DNA from: Bactericera cockerelli
Lineage: Eukaryota; Arthropoda; Insecta; Hemiptera; Triozidae
DNA: 64,000 bases
Assembly: GCA_024516035.1 (NCBI GenBank)
Contig: CM044964.1
Span: forward strand, 13,773,597 to 13,837,596
Direction of reading: 5' to 3'
Part shown: positions 1 through 10,679 of the stretch, piece after piece
Layout of the letters: each line of letters begins with the position of its first letter
Numbering within the stretch: the stretch's first letter is position 1
Program-made: the position numbers and the translations under genes
Notes under the pieces: model-generated
Databases searched by the model: none
What the model saw: only the letters and a program-made list of their open reading frames with translations
What the model was told of the DNA's origin: nothing

Positions 1-399
1 TACCCTCCTACCCTCACCTCAATATCCCTCCCTCCACTTCTCCTTCCCCTCTCTTCTCTTCCATCCCAATTCCCCTCCTAAGCGGGGAAACTCGTCCATT
101 TAAAAACAGATTTAAACGACTAGTTAGTTAATTGAATAGTGACCTAAATAATTTCTATATTCTCTTGAACGACCAGAGCTTTTAGTGAATGGAAATTTAG
201 TTTCCACAGCTTATTGTAAAAAAATAAGATTTTAAAAATACTCTAAAACTGTATATTTTATATTGTAAAAAAAGCCTTTTTTAAACTTTTGACATAGTGG
301 AACTTCTAATCTTGGTTGAGAATTAATCAGGTAATTCTATTTCTAACAATATAGTCTACTTCTAACAATTCTAATAATCGAAAAATTATTAATATTAAT

Positions 400-580
400 A
401 AAACGTTGTCTTACTTTTCTTCTGTTCTAGGTAAGTGTTTCAGTTATCCATGCCCATCTGAAAGTTGTTTATGCAATTCTGTGGAAAGCTGATGGTAAGT
501 TTTAGTTGTGGGCGTGGCTGCCTGGTGTGAAGCAAGGCACCCGACATCGACTTATATACAGGAGGTACCTGTGGGTAAGT
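400..580 (+). other. Recursive splice site 1 (ratchet point) with RS-exon
   Basis: A pyrimidine-rich stretch (409-428) ends in TTCTGTTCTAG and is joined directly to GTAAGTG, so the 3' splice site AG at 429-430 and the 5' splice site at 431 share one point. Branch-like TCTAAC and CTAAT motifs occur upstream between about 340 and 375. A second donor GTAAGT lies at 495, giving a 64-nt RS-exon (431-494), and a third at 575. The RS-exon is open in frame 0 and closed in the other two. Known consensus for such sites in Drosophila is polypyrimidine-NCAG|GTAAGT; the only departure is TAG instead of CAG. Function is inferred. Confidence 0.55.
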
Positions 581-599
581 TATAAATACTTGTGTAAGT

Positions 600-1126
600 T
601 GTATGAATCCTAGATACTAGAGAAAGTGAGTTTGAGTGACATCCTGACATCACAATTTATTGTGATCAACAGAAATGTGATAACTTGAGGAAAACTAAGG
701 GAAAAAAATAGTCACTTAGGAATAAGAATAACAAACTATTGTTTTTTTCTTGTAAACTTGAGAAATCGTATAGGTATTTAATTAAATTATTGAAAATCCC
801 CTGCTTGAGATATTTAAGATCCATGCTTTAAAGAAATACTTTATGATCCAACATAGATGTACGTGACATTTGCAGAGGATTATAGGACATGTGTAATAAA
901 CAAATGCTTTGTTTCTTTACTATTTTTGAGAGCATTTATGTATGATTTAATACACTCCTCTTATAGCATAAGAATGCCATTATTAGCGATTTACGAAAAA
1001 TGAAGGGGGGGGGGGGGGGGGGAATGAATGAAAGTCTTTTCTTGATTTAATAAGATTATCCGAATATGTTATTCAATTGAACTTCATTTGTCATGTACCA
1101 AAAATGCATAATAGTATATTATTTTT
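600..1126. other. AT-rich intronic sequence with an 18-nt G run
   Basis: Nothing recognisable apart from a homopolymer of 18 G at 1005-1022 and a third GTAAGT-like donor at 593. No frame of note. Confidence 0.5.
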
Positions 1127-1255
1127 ACTTTCCTTATCTTATAATAAGGAAAGTATTGTATTCGTCGAAAATTTGACCTACCCAGTTTTTCACATTTCTG
1201 GACGAATCATGGCCTCAGGATACCAAAAAAGTTGTTTTCAGCCATTGGTCCGTGC

Positions 1256-1289
<34 letters not shown>

Positions 1290-1758
1290 GTGTGTGTGAA
1301 CAGGATATCTCAAGAACGGTAAAAGCTAGAGACTTGAAATTTGGTACCTAAATTGATTTTATACACCAGACGAACCACGAAACTTTTGGTTGAAATCGGC
1401 CGCATTCTGCGGCCACAGGGCCGCAAATGCTAGCCGCAAGCGCTGCTTCTTTAAATTAGTTAAAGATACAAAATTTTTTAGAGAACAACATTTTCTTAGA
1501 TTAAAAAAATAATAGGGGTCTATTCTGATCATTTTTTTGATATCTTGAACTTTTTGGAACTCGGCCCCAATTTACCGGTATTTTGGGGGGACCCGCTTTG
1601 ACTAACTTTTTTATTATTCATCCTACATGGGGGTTGTGACATATCAAATTCAATGATTTTGAAGTGCTGATTACGAATTTGGTATTGGTTTTTAGTTATC
1701 TGTTACCGTTGAGTCACCAGTGGCGGAATTCGACTCCTTTTTGGGGGATAAGGAAAGT
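1127..1758. mobile_element. TIR element with palindromic left terminus (632 bp)
   Basis: The left end ACTTTCCTTATC (1127-1138) is matched in inverse by GATAAGGAAAGT at the right end (1747-1758). The left terminus is itself a hairpin, since ATAAGGAAAGTA follows at 1144-1155. Inside are a (TCTG)n tract at about 1257-1288 and no transposase frame, so it is non-autonomous. Just inside the right end is TTTTTGGGGGATA (1738-1750), the same terminal motif that bounds the two giant hairpins at 38759 and 46069. A relative with the same plan starts at 59572. Superfamily not assigned. Confidence 0.6.
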
Positions 1759-2399
1759 CGTGTGATGTTTACACCAGATTTTTTATTATTATACTATACT
1801 ATACGTATAATTCACAGAAAATATAGAAATACATACTCTCAAGGGTTTGGATAATAATATATGATGTCCATGTTACGGAATACAGGTTTTCAGTACACAC
1901 AATACCCATGCATTCCCTAATCTGGCTTTTCAATTTGTTCATGGAGTGTCCCTCAATGTTATGTTCTGTTGAGCATATTCAAGACGTTATTAAGGAGCAT
2001 AATCTGCATGATACATGAGTGTCATTTGTATGAAAAGTAATAATATTCTCGTACTTGTATCAACAGAAATAAGAAGGTATTCATAATCATAACATGTAAC
2101 GATTGTATAGGTGGTATTAGATACTTTTTCATTGTTACACGTAAGGAATCTGCAAATCCTGCCCCTTGTAATAATTAACCTAAAGATCATCTCATTTCCG
2201 TTATTCACATGAAATACCAGATATTTAATTTTATGTAATCCAGCTAATCCCTCAGCAAATACGTTTGGTTTGATATAATCATAATCAGGGTTCTAGAATA
2301 AACGAATCCCTGTCGAGTCTTGGAAATTTCTCGTCATTTCAATCAAAATAAAAGTCCTTATACTTTCAAGAATTATCAGTTTTGGGTAGTAAAATACAG
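1759..2399. other. AT-rich unique sequence
   Basis: No repeat, hairpin or coding signal recognised. The short frames here have no features of a protein. Confidence 0.4.
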
Positions 2400-2549
2400 T
2401 AATAAACCCAGCCGGGACATGACAAGTTATCCTCCCATTTGGATTTGTTACCACACAATAATACGTCTAGGGCTTACTACTGGAATAATGGGACTTAATA
2501 GTCCTAATGGGGCAGTATAAATAAGGCGATATTATTATTATTATTATTG
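2400..2549 (+). mobile_element. tRNA-derived SINE family C, 5'-truncated
   Basis: Carries the body and tail of family C: AACCCAGCCGGGACATGAC, then TAATGGGACTTAATAGTCC and GGCAGTATAAATAAGGCGA, ending in (ATT)n at 2530-2549. The tRNA-like head with its A box is missing. Full-length relatives are at 12200 and 25439. Confidence 0.7.
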
Positions 2550-2878
2550 AACATTAATCATTTACTTAAAAATTGAGATTATTAAAACAAAACTTAATCA
2601 AGCGTAATTTGTAATTTATTTGCATCAATTGATATACATAGGGTAGGTACAATATTAAGGTATAATAAATAAATTTAATATATGAAGGAGAAGGTACATA
2701 AAAAACTAAGTAATGCTGATGCCTGGGGCATTCTCTTCCACAACACCCTTAATAACAAATATACCCAGCCGTATCCAGTTCTCCAATACCAAACCATGTT
2801 GCATGTAAATTCTCACCATTCCTCGCATATTAAATCGCAACAACAACAGAACCGTACCGTTCTTGTAATTCGATCTGC

Positions 2879-2903
2879 AAAAAAAAAAAAAAAAAAAAAA
2901 AAA
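2879..2903. repeat. Poly(A) tract, about 25 nt
   Basis: Homopolymer run. It creates the Lys-run and Phe-run frames seen here on the two strands; no AATAAA and no target duplication were found around it. Confidence 0.8.
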
Positions 2904-3030
2904 CAGTATGATATTCGCAGGAGATCCGCACGGATTTGCATGTCTCGGTGTATTTGCATTGTGCCCCGACGCAACATGTGTGCCATTCTGTATGAATGAG
3001 CGTAGTAACAAGGCTTGAATGAATGGAATT

Positions 3031-3162
3031 TAATAAGCATAGGGTGCTTCGAAAAGTGAGCTCAACAAACGTTTGACCTGGCGAGTAAAACAAATTTAAT
3101 AAGCATAGGGTGCTTCGAAAATTGAGCTCAACAAACGTTTGATCTGGCGAATAAAACAAAAT
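3031..3162. repeat. 66-bp direct repeat, two units
   Basis: Two adjacent units (3031-3096 and 3097-3162), each starting TAATAAGCATAGGGTGCTTC, differ at only a few positions, which suggests a recent tandem duplication. Confidence 0.85.
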
Positions 3163-3202
3163 GAGTGCGTCCTAGGGTCAAACTATTAAATACGGTGGCG
3201 CC

Positions 3203-3297
3203 GAGTTACGGCCCGAAACGATGTACGGCAATGCCTCATTGTGTAGAGCAGGGTTAGGAAAAATACAATAAGGGGCAATGATCTTGGGCCGTAACTC
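3203..3297. repeat. Foldback carrying one monomer related to the 45-bp satellite
   Basis: The arms GAGTTACGGCCC (3203-3214) and GGGCCGTAACTC (3286-3297) are perfect inverted copies. Between them lies GCAATGCCTCATTGTGTAG and GCAGGGTTAGG followed by AAAATACAAT, which resembles the unit of the array at 14656. Confidence 0.6.
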
Positions 3298-3299
3298 AG

Positions 3300-3900
3300 A
3301 TGCAGCCATTATACATACATATAAGATTGCAACGATGACCCTACTGCCACTGCAGGATATGGTGACGTTGTCATCGGTGGAAAGTCTCAAGGGACAATAT
3401 TCTCTTATCTTTGTTATAACCTTGATTTATAAGTTGGCCCCACGCTTTATGTTAAACAGTTGTCGGTATTTCAACGGAATCTAAGATTCTGACCTTCTTG
3501 GACGGCTTGTTTCTTTAAGCAAGAAATTGGCGAAAACAAATGTTTGAGGAAGCAGGATGTTCGTCTGGGTGGTGTGCTGTCTCTGTGGTTGTGGGTGTTC
3601 TTGTGATACTTAGGAGGAGAGCGTCCGGTGGTTATAAGTTCCAAGCACTACTCGTGGAAAGCGTCAAACCACTCAAATTTTTTTCATCCAAAGCCGACCC
3701 CAAAACATCCGCTATCGATATATTGGTACACTGTGGGTCGTGGAATTTAACCGTAAGATCCATGCGGTACTCGAACATTCCAGCTCTTCGTGAACACACT
3801 GTGAAAGCAGTACCAGAGGCGTCCTACTTTTTGCTCAGGCTGTCTTGCAGAAACTGGAGATGGCTTGTTCTGAGATTTGTATGTACAAACCAAAATTAGA
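3300..3900. other. Unassigned, moderately GC-rich stretch
   Basis: A 119-codon + strand frame at 3540-3899 is open but shows no recognisable domain. I see no splice signals that would make it an exon. Confidence 0.3.
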
Positions 3901-3904
3901 CAGA

Positions 3905-4100
3905 TCCTTTCTTCTTTCTCCTTCTCCTTTTCTTATTCTGCCTCCTCCTCCTCCTCTTCTTCTTCTTCTTCCTCCTACCTCTCCTCTTCCTCCTACCCCT
4001 CCTCCTACCACTCCTCTTCCTCCTACCCCTACTTCTCCTCTTCCTTAACATTCTTCACTTTTTCTCCTTCGTCTTAATTTTTCTCTCTTCTTTATTTTCT
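3905..4100 (+). repeat. Pyrimidine tract with CTC/CTT trinucleotides
   Basis: Almost pure C+T on the + strand, with repeated CCTCCT and CTTCTT blocks. The overlapping Pro-rich and Ser-rich frames are translations of this repeat. Confidence 0.8.
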
Positions 4101-4382
4101 TCTTCCTATCTGACGTTTTTGTTGTTTCAGAATAAATGTGTTTCCAGAAATCCTTCCATTTACTTACTCCTTGTGTTGTGATTAAAATCCCAAGTCCCCC
4201 ACACTTCCTATTGTTTTAACTTTAAAGTCGGGATGGAATTTTATCTCCTCTCTCTCTCTTGCTTTCACTCAGCTGTCTCTTTCATTCACACATAAATACT
4301 CTGTGGTAAGTGCTTTTTTTGACCCAGCAAGTAAATGGGATGTCATTTCGTTTTTTTTTTTAATGAAGATAAGTGTTTCACA

Positions 4383-4607
4383 GCCTCTTTTATTTCATAG
4401 CCATGAAACAGGAGCTACTGTAGACGCTTGTGGTCTTTGTTGTAGCCTGCCCATCACGTAGTAAGCCTCCCCTCCGATGTGCAAGAAATGACACAAAAAT
4501 TCCCATTTAGGTGCTGGGTGTATAGTTGTACACGAGCGCACCGGAAGGTATCGGCGCGGGGGTTCGAACCCGGACCTTCCGCATGGCAAGCGATTAACCA
4601 CTATATC
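4383..4607 (-). mobile_element. tRNA-derived SINE family B
   Basis: On the - strand a tRNA-like head contains the B-box-like GGTTCGAACCC (around 4560). A body with CCGGTGCGCTCGTG and GGTGCTGGG-type sequence follows, then the tail CTGTTTCATGGCTATGAAAT. A second copy in + orientation is at 7720. The head is too degraded for a gene. Confidence 0.75.
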
Positions 4608-4649
4608 TTTGTATGTATGTGTAACTTTGGGTAATATACTGTGTGTTGT

Positions 4650-4715
4650 TTACATGTATTCATCAGTATAAACAGAAAAGTGAGAAGTTGTACTACATGT
4701 ACATAAATACTGTCA
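4650..4715 (-). repeat. Fragment of dispersed repeat G
   Basis: Contains CAGTATAAACAGAAAAGTGA, also present at 8355 and, inverted, at about 26190. Short fragment only. Confidence 0.55.
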
Positions 4716-4732
4716 TTTTCTTCCTTTTTAAG

Positions 4733-4830
4733 AATTGGTCGAAAGGTTAAGCCGCTAGTCTGGTGATCCAGGTAGCGTTAGGGATCCGTTGGCTCGAATC
4801 CCACCCAATGCATAAATTTATCCTCACTTA
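4733..4830 (+). mobile_element. tRNA-derived SINE family D, head fragment
   Basis: Contains GCCGCTAGTCTGGTGATCCA followed by a long variable-arm-like stretch and GGCTCGAATCCCACCC, as in the fuller copy at 60108. The long variable arm suggests a Leu- or Ser-type tRNA ancestor. Confidence 0.65.
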
Positions 4831-5089
4831 TACTTTTAACTTTGACACAAAATAATGATGGCACCAAAAACAACTTATTGGTCTTGGTCCTGTTCAGGGA
4901 GTATAACCTTTTTCGGTCACTTCTCGTTGTACGAGAATATTGTCAGGGTTCATGTCTTTGATATGTCAGCTAAAATTAAATCTGACAGTATGTATGCACC
5001 TTTTAATCATGATAATAATACACATTTTATAAACCAAATAAGGAAATAGGATAATCTGAAATTAACCTGTCATCTCAATTTCAGTTGAA

Positions 5090-5410
5090 CCCGTTATATC
5101 GCGGATTGGCCACGCCTCCATTCTCAGTCCACATCCCTCTCGTATTCTTCTGGCGCTCAAGCCACGCCCATCGTCTCAACCCTCATCCTTCCTGAGTTCC
5201 TGACCGTTCCTAGTTTCTTGCAGCATGTAATTTACCCCCTTATCCAGGACATTTGATAGCCGGGGTGTGCCGTATCCTGTAGGAAGGGGGAGTGGGCAGA
5301 AGTCGGGTTCCTTGCGGTTATCAGGGGTTTGTAGTTTCCTGGATGTATCAGGGGGGAGGGGGTATGGGGGGGGGAGGGGGTGTTCCCTAAGGATGCTTTC
5401 TAGACGTTCC
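5090..5410 (+). other. GC-rich island with a G-quadruplex motif
   Basis: This segment is markedly richer in G+C than its surroundings and has two CACGCC-type boxes (5111 and 5163). At 5351-5380 four or more G runs (6, 5, 9 and 5 G) are separated by 1-3 nt, a strong G-quadruplex motif on the + strand and so in any + strand RNA. No open frame. It could be a regulatory segment or an old repeat. Confidence 0.5.
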
Positions 5411-5689
5411 CTTTGACAGGACTTTACTTGGTCTGAGAAATTTCGTTTTCTTGGTGGAGATATTTTCTATTTCCAGACTCATTTGTTTCTTGTTAGTTTT
5501 TCCATTCCATCCTTGTCTTCCATGACTTTCTGTTCCACAGTTCTCCTTACTCCTTGTCACTATCTCTGAATTATAGTCTTTATGCTCTTACGAGTATTTT
5601 CCTATTCCGGTTATTTATAATGCTTTGTATAGTAGTGTATTTTAACTGCTTAGCGTCTCTCTAACATGTGAGTTTGCTAAAAATTCACA

Positions 5690-5838
5690 TCCCAGCCACC
5701 CACATGAACTTCACCCTGCCAGCGATGGCCCGGGAATAGATAGCATCGAAAGGCTCTGTATATAAATGGTCAGTTGGTCACTCATTCAAGTTCTAACCTC
5801 GCAGCACGTTGCTTAACTCCAGTGACATACCAAAAACT
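5690..5838 (-). mobile_element. 5S-rRNA-derived SINE, degraded copy
   Basis: On the - strand GTCACTGGAGTTAAGCAACG (around 5811-5832) matches the internal promoter region of 5S rRNA. The body is diverged from the good copy at 61184. Confidence 0.55.
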
Positions 5839-6179
5839 AGTTAATTCAGCATGATATCGACACTGGTTCTTTCTTGTTTGTCGCTGACGCTTTCTTAACA
5901 CCAGATTCACCCTTTATTCATAGAAGATAAAGTTGCATGTTGAACACAGCTTCATGCTGTGATGTGTATACCTACTCGTGCCCACCCAGTATACATAATT
6001 GTATACAGAAGATGAAGTTTAATGTTCAACATAGCTAGACAGCTCTGTTGTATAAACTTGTACCGCGGTAGTATACCTACGTATATAATGTATACAGAGT
6101 ACTGTACTGTATGTACTTTGTTATGTATCTATGTATGTACTTGGTACAATATTGGTATTTCATTTATTCTTGAGGTTTG

Positions 6180-6425
6180 TTTCATTCAGCCGGACCTGAG
6201 AGGTTTGATAGGTGAGCCGGCTAGTTCAAGGCTCCGCGGTTCCAGAGCTTTTGCTTACAGGGTGGTCTTGAAACACCAATTTCTCCATCGCCCTACAAGG
6301 GAGAAATGCAGCATGAGTCATGGGAACCCTGTCATCTTGTACAGCAAATTTATTTTCAACATGAAAGAACAAAGTGAAGTTTTTTGTTGTTGTTGGTTAA
6401 CGTCGCTTTCAACTGCATGGTGATT
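6180..6425 (-). mobile_element. SINE tail with unassigned upstream segment
   Basis: The 3' tail CATGCAGTTGAAAGCGACGT is read on the - strand at 6395-6420, and is the same tail as in the 5S-derived SINEs. The adjoining 6180-6380 is GC-richer and could be another head, but I could not classify it. Confidence 0.5.
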
Positions 6426-6994
6426 TCAAGTTTTATTCTAAGGCGATCTCAGTCTGATCACAGGATAATAAATAGTACAAAAATAGATTTTACTTAGGCA
6501 TGCATTTGCGGGAACTATTGTATTCTGCAATTTTCAATTCCCTCAGTTTAATGTGAAATTCAAACCTTTTTTCTGATACTAGACGTGTTTATTCCTAATT
6601 TCACTAGGTAAAAAAAAATCCGTTCAATAATTTCAAAGTACCAACAACTCAGTTATGACATTAAGTTTCGTCTCACTTCCGACCCTGTATATGATTCTAC
6701 ATCACGACTTGAGCTGAATTTTATTTTTTACGTGATCTTTTACTGACACTTGGCCAGATCATGAAATCTGTACTCGGGTAAAGATCATGATCTGGTTTCT
6801 AGATTTCTGATTTACGTGGATCTCTACCGGTGTTGTATATATGTTCATGTAATTTACGATCAAGTCAAGTTGTTAAATCCACAGTTCTCATTCATGAAAT
6901 GCGAGAGACCCTTACAAAAATACTGCGTCAACTATTGAGAAAAAACACAGTCATCTATTTTTCAACAGTTATATACCATTACCATGAATCAATA

Positions 6995-7150
6995 GTTATT
7001 TTGTTGCTCGTCTCGTAACCTGGAGGTCGGTGATTCGATTCATAGTATGGAGAGAAAAAAAATATTGGAAATTTCTCGGAAGTAAATATAGTAAGATGAG
7101 TTTGAGTAATAATAGTGTCATTGCGATTGTGGTGTATACAAAATAATATG
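6995..7150 (+). mobile_element. tRNA-derived SINE family E, 5'-truncated
   Basis: GTAACCTGGAGGTCGGTGAT and the body motif GATGAGTTTGAGTAAT match the family E copy at 62828. Position 7063-7077 also holds half of the TTTCTCGGAAGTA hairpin motif seen at 28602 and 59572. Confidence 0.6.
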
Positions 7151-7500
7151 ATGAATTTATTTTAAATTCAATCCTCTTTACGTCTTTATCAGTTAAGTTG
7201 ATATCAAAAATACATAGTTTAGAAGCCCAGTATAAATTTAATACTCAAAACCAAAAATTCTGACATTTTCAATACTAAATAAATTATACTGCAACGTTAC
7301 AACACCAGCTTTTTCTAAATCCAAATACTTCAAATATAAGTAGAAGAGTAGAAGTATCATATAATTCGTATACCTATACTCGATAAATCTAAGCCAAAGT
7401 ACTTACTTATACCTATAATAGTTGGTATGTAGGTACTCATCTTAAATCTCTCGGTCATACACACTAATTCCAACAATTAATCCCGACTGAAATGTTAATC
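7150..7500. other. AT-rich unique sequence
   Basis: I see no repeat, gene or hairpin here. Confidence 0.4.
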
Positions 7501-7640
7501 CCCTGTTGCCTCATCACGGGGGCATAACATTTCCCCCGCCCCTCCCAGGCTGGGTGCTGGATATCAGATACCCGCGTGCGGTGCGTGTGAATAACCTCGA
7601 GCTGGGCAGGGCCGGTGTTCTAGTGTGGCCCCCCCGAGAC
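7500..7640. other. GC-rich unassigned segment, probably repeat-derived
   Basis: Contains CATCACGGGGGCATAAC and clusters of C and G runs, adjoining the SINE to its right. No coding signal that I can support. Confidence 0.3.
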
Positions 7641-7719
7641 CAACTTCTTGCCGGTGCTTTATTGAAAATGAGTTTTAAATATAGATATACAAAAAAACTA
7701 TGTTTTTCTTTAATAATGT

Positions 7720-7965
7720 AGGTGTCCCGGGTTCGATCCCCCGTGCCGACAAAAATTTGTATTCTTAAATTGGTTACAATTGTTTGTAAGGGATACCTTC
7801 CGGTGCGCTCGTGTTGACCCAGCACCTAATTGGGAAGTATTGTGTCACTTCTCGCCCATCAGAGGCGAGGCATACTACGGGATGGGTAGGCTACAACACA
7901 GACCACAAGCGTCTACAGTAGCTCCTGTTTCATGGCTACGAAATAAAAAAAAACGGCTGTGAAAC
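7720..7965 (+). mobile_element. tRNA-derived SINE family B
   Basis: The B-box-like GGGTTCGATCCCCCGTGCC (7729-7747) opens the element. CCGGTGCGCTCGTG, ACCCAGCACCTAATTGGG and AGTAGCTCCTGTTTCATGG follow, ending in an A-rich tail at 7942-7953. The A-box half of the head is not clear. Sister copy at 4383 on the other strand. Confidence 0.75.
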
Positions 7966-8335
7966 ACTCATCTTTTTAAAAAAAAATAAGACCCCTGTAA
8001 AATGACAGTGCTTCCCTGCCGATACACTTCAAAAGTAGTCATTTCGAAAATTGTAAAATGAAAGTCATTTATCTTTCTAAAATTGTAAAATGAAAATATT
8101 TCAAGATTATCAGAAAACAAAGAACGTTATGCTCAAATGACACAGAATTATTTTTAACACAGGCTCATGCATAGACAAATTGTTGGTCTTATTCAATGGC
8201 TAAATTAACAGATTCTCAAGTTTTACTTAAAAATCTAACCAATACTAAAGTTGAACATCTCTATTAGATGCTGTAGCCTGTTCAGTTCGCTGTGAACTTC
8301 AGAATACGATATCATAATAAATTACTATTACATAT

Positions 8336-8470
8336 AAGTTGATCATGAGTATCAGTCAGTATAAACAGAAAAGTGAGATGTTGTATTAGATGTACATGAA
8401 TATCAGAACATACCTGGACAGCTTTTTCGAGCTTATTTGCTCTCATCAGCAGGTAAATAGTTCTGAACAT
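8336..8470 (-). repeat. Dispersed repeat G
   Basis: CAGTATAAACAGAAAAGTGA and TCGAGCTTATTTGCTC are inverse to the copy at 26040-26220. Its CAG|GTAAAT at 8451-8457 resembles a splice site, but lies inside the repeat. Confidence 0.6.
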
Positions 8471-8544
8471 CCATGCCATCAACTAACCTCTTTATTTTAA
8501 TCGTGATCTCTAATCCAAAGCAGCTACTAATCATTATCGTGATG

Positions 8545-8665
8545 TCACTAACACTAGCCTTACTAAATTAGTGTGATACTGGAGACTCGAACCCCCAACC
8601 TCCAGGTTACGAGTCCGCCGTCTTATTGATCAAGTCACCGAGTTCGCTATCTTCAGGCTATGCAG
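8545..8665 (-). mobile_element. tRNA-derived SINE family E
   Basis: Antisense head: ACTCGAACCCCCAACCTCCA and GGTTACGAGTCCGCCG, followed by GTCACCGAGTTCG. The anticodon-loop position reads CTCGTAA, as in the copy at 50655. Confidence 0.7.
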
Positions 8666-8669
8666 TTGA

Positions 8670-9080
8670 ATCGTGAGCACTCTCTCCTGGGTCCGCCCCT
8701 AGATTCTAACATGTGTTTTTATTACACATCCACTAATTCCTCCTAATAGCTCAGAGCTGTGGTGTGTTTATCTTTATTTATTCTCGGCGTTACTCTCTCT
8801 ACTGAGGTAATACTATTGGTTGGCTTTTATTTACCTTAATTCCTTTTTTATGATTCTTCTGCATCCTCAGTATTATCTACTTTTTTTCGTTTTGTACTTT
8901 TTATTTGTACTTGATTTCCTTAGTTCTAGTATAGGTATCTCTTTTGCTATATTTTTCTTTTCCTTCATCGAATTGTGAAAATCGGGCTGATGCTAACTAT
9001 GTGATCCTATAGTGCGAAATTTATTATTACCAAATACAATGACAATCTGTATAACATAAGCAGTGTATGTATTATTGTAA
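8670..9080. other. T-rich unique sequence
   Basis: No feature recognised; pyrimidine-rich in parts. Confidence 0.4.
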
Positions 9081-9081
9081 A

Positions 9082-9382
9082 TACAGGGTGTCCGGGTTTT
9101 ATTTTTCAAAAGTTTCAGAATCAACTCCAGAAGACATTCTGAGACAAAAATAATCTTAGGCAATTTTTCGAAAATAAAATAAAGAAGAAAAAAATCACTT
9201 GATAATGAAGTTTTCTCCTGAAAAATGAACTGAACTTGTTGAAAAGAAGTGATCGTGGCTCTTATGTCTTTTTTTTCATCTCTGTTTACACGCAAGAATA
9301 ATGCTGCAATTACGTAAACAGGACTCTACTTTATTACGTCTGCAATTACGTCTTGAGTAAAAAAAACTTGGGTCACCTTGTA
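9082..9382. mobile_element. MITE with TACAGGGTG-type terminal inverted repeats
   Basis: Starts TACAGGGTGTCCGGG and ends in GGGTCACCTTGTA, whose reverse complement is TACAAGGTGACCC. About 300 bp, no transposase, so non-autonomous. This terminal style is common among arthropod DNA transposons; I do not assign a superfamily. Confidence 0.6.
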
Positions 9383-9695
9383 TGTCAGTTGGTTATGTTG
9401 CTTTCGTGAGGTCTGTCTTGAATGTATGTTGTACCTTTGCTATCTAGCTTGAATTTCCCACTGTTGGTCGTCTGCTACTTGGACTGGGAGTAATATAGAA
9501 CACCAGACTCGGTGGCAAATGCGTTGCATCCTCGAAGCACCGGGATTGAGCTAGTATCTTTACTTGAATTTAATAATGTCTGCCATCTTCTGATATTTCT
9601 CTCTCCGTGTGTTCCTTTCTCTCTCTCTCTCTCTAGCATTTTATGTTCTTTTGAATATCTTCCCCTATAAAACTGTTTACTTTATCATGCTTATT

Positions 9696-9857
9696 CTTCC
9701 TCCTCCTTCTCTTCCTCCTCCTCTTTCTCCTCCTCCTCCTCTTACTCCTCCTCCTCCTCTTACTCCTCCTCCTCCTCCTCTTACTCCTCCTCCTCCTCTT
9801 ACTCCTCCTCCTCCTCCTACTCCTCCTCCTCCTCTTTCTCCTCCTCCTCCTCCTACC
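9696..9857 (+). repeat. CTC/CCT minisatellite
   Basis: Repeats of (CTC)n interrupted at 15-18 nt steps by TTA, giving a higher-order unit such as CTCCTCCTCCTCTTA. All C+T apart from the TTA steps, so it has mirror symmetry suited to triplex (H-DNA). The overlapping Pro/Thr/Leu and Arg/Lys frames are artefacts. Confidence 0.9.
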
Positions 9858-10140
9858 CGTCTCCCCCTCCTTCATCTACTTCCTCCCATTCTCCTCTTCA
9901 TCTCATTAGCTAAGTCTTGCCTTATCTTTGCTATCTATTCGTGTTATCTTTGTTATCTACGCGTTCTAATTTGCTTTCAAATATCTTGTTATCTTTGCTC
10001 TGCAATACATTCTTCTGTTTCGGTCTCTCTTTTCTCTCGTATATCTTCTTTCTCTTTTCTTTATTCTGTATCTGGGGTTCTCCTCTCTCTTTTTTCTTAA
10101 ATCTGGGTATCTCCTTTCATTGCTCAGCGAATCGGAGAGT

Positions 10141-10215
10141 GCAATTAATGTCTTGGTGCATTAATTAACCCTCTGACTTGCGTTTTAATTATGCATTAAT
10201 GCATTATTCTTGTTC
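10141..10215. promoter_or_regulatory. Cluster of TAAT/ATTA homeodomain-type motifs
   Basis: Seven or more ATTA/TAAT cores lie in 75 bp, including GCATTAATTAA and the perfect 14-bp palindrome ATGCATTAATGCAT (10192-10205). In an AT-rich genome this may be chance; an intronic enhancer is a speculative alternative. Confidence 0.25.
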
Positions 10216-10424
10216 CTTTATTTCCATTTTCCGTTGTCTGCTCCTCTCTGATTTCGAATTTTAATTTTCTTCATTGTTAATTTTATGGATGGGAACGTTT
10301 TAAACATGAATTTTACGAAACAAGTGCTAAATAAATATCTTTAGTTAACGTATATGTTTTATTTTTAGTTCCATGATCTTTTGTTATAATTTAAAACTCC
10401 AGGTTGAGAATTCGACTCCCTCTC

Positions 10425-10572
10425 AAGGCACATATTTCTAGTACAATACGTGGACAGTTCAACCATCGTGATCTGGTACAAATATGTCTAGAACTCTCAA
10501 GTCGTGGCTTCGATTCTTGCCCGCAGCAACCAAAATGAAACAGAAATTTCATCTGCTCAACTTTTTTTTTCA
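10425..10572 (+). mobile_element. tRNA-like SINE fragment, unclassified
   Basis: TCGTGGCTTCGATTCTTGCC (around 10500-10520) is B-box-like, preceded by GGACAGTTCAACCATCGTGA. It ends near a T run at 10561-10570. Confidence 0.45.
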
Positions 10573-10679
10573 AGTGACATATCGCAATATTTTCTATACC
10601 CTACAGGCAAGAGAAAGTACCATGTGTGAATATTATAGACATGATGCGATCAAAAATAAGCCTGGGACTCTGTTGACCG

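Noticed and set aside
8431..8457. Recursive splice site (CATCAGCAG joined to GTAAAT)
   Set aside because: Weak donor and inside dispersed repeat G.
9609..10100. 163-codon frame rich in Pro, Thr and Leu
   Set aside because: It is a translation of the CTC minisatellite and flanking pyrimidines; the opposite strand is equally open (Arg/Lys).
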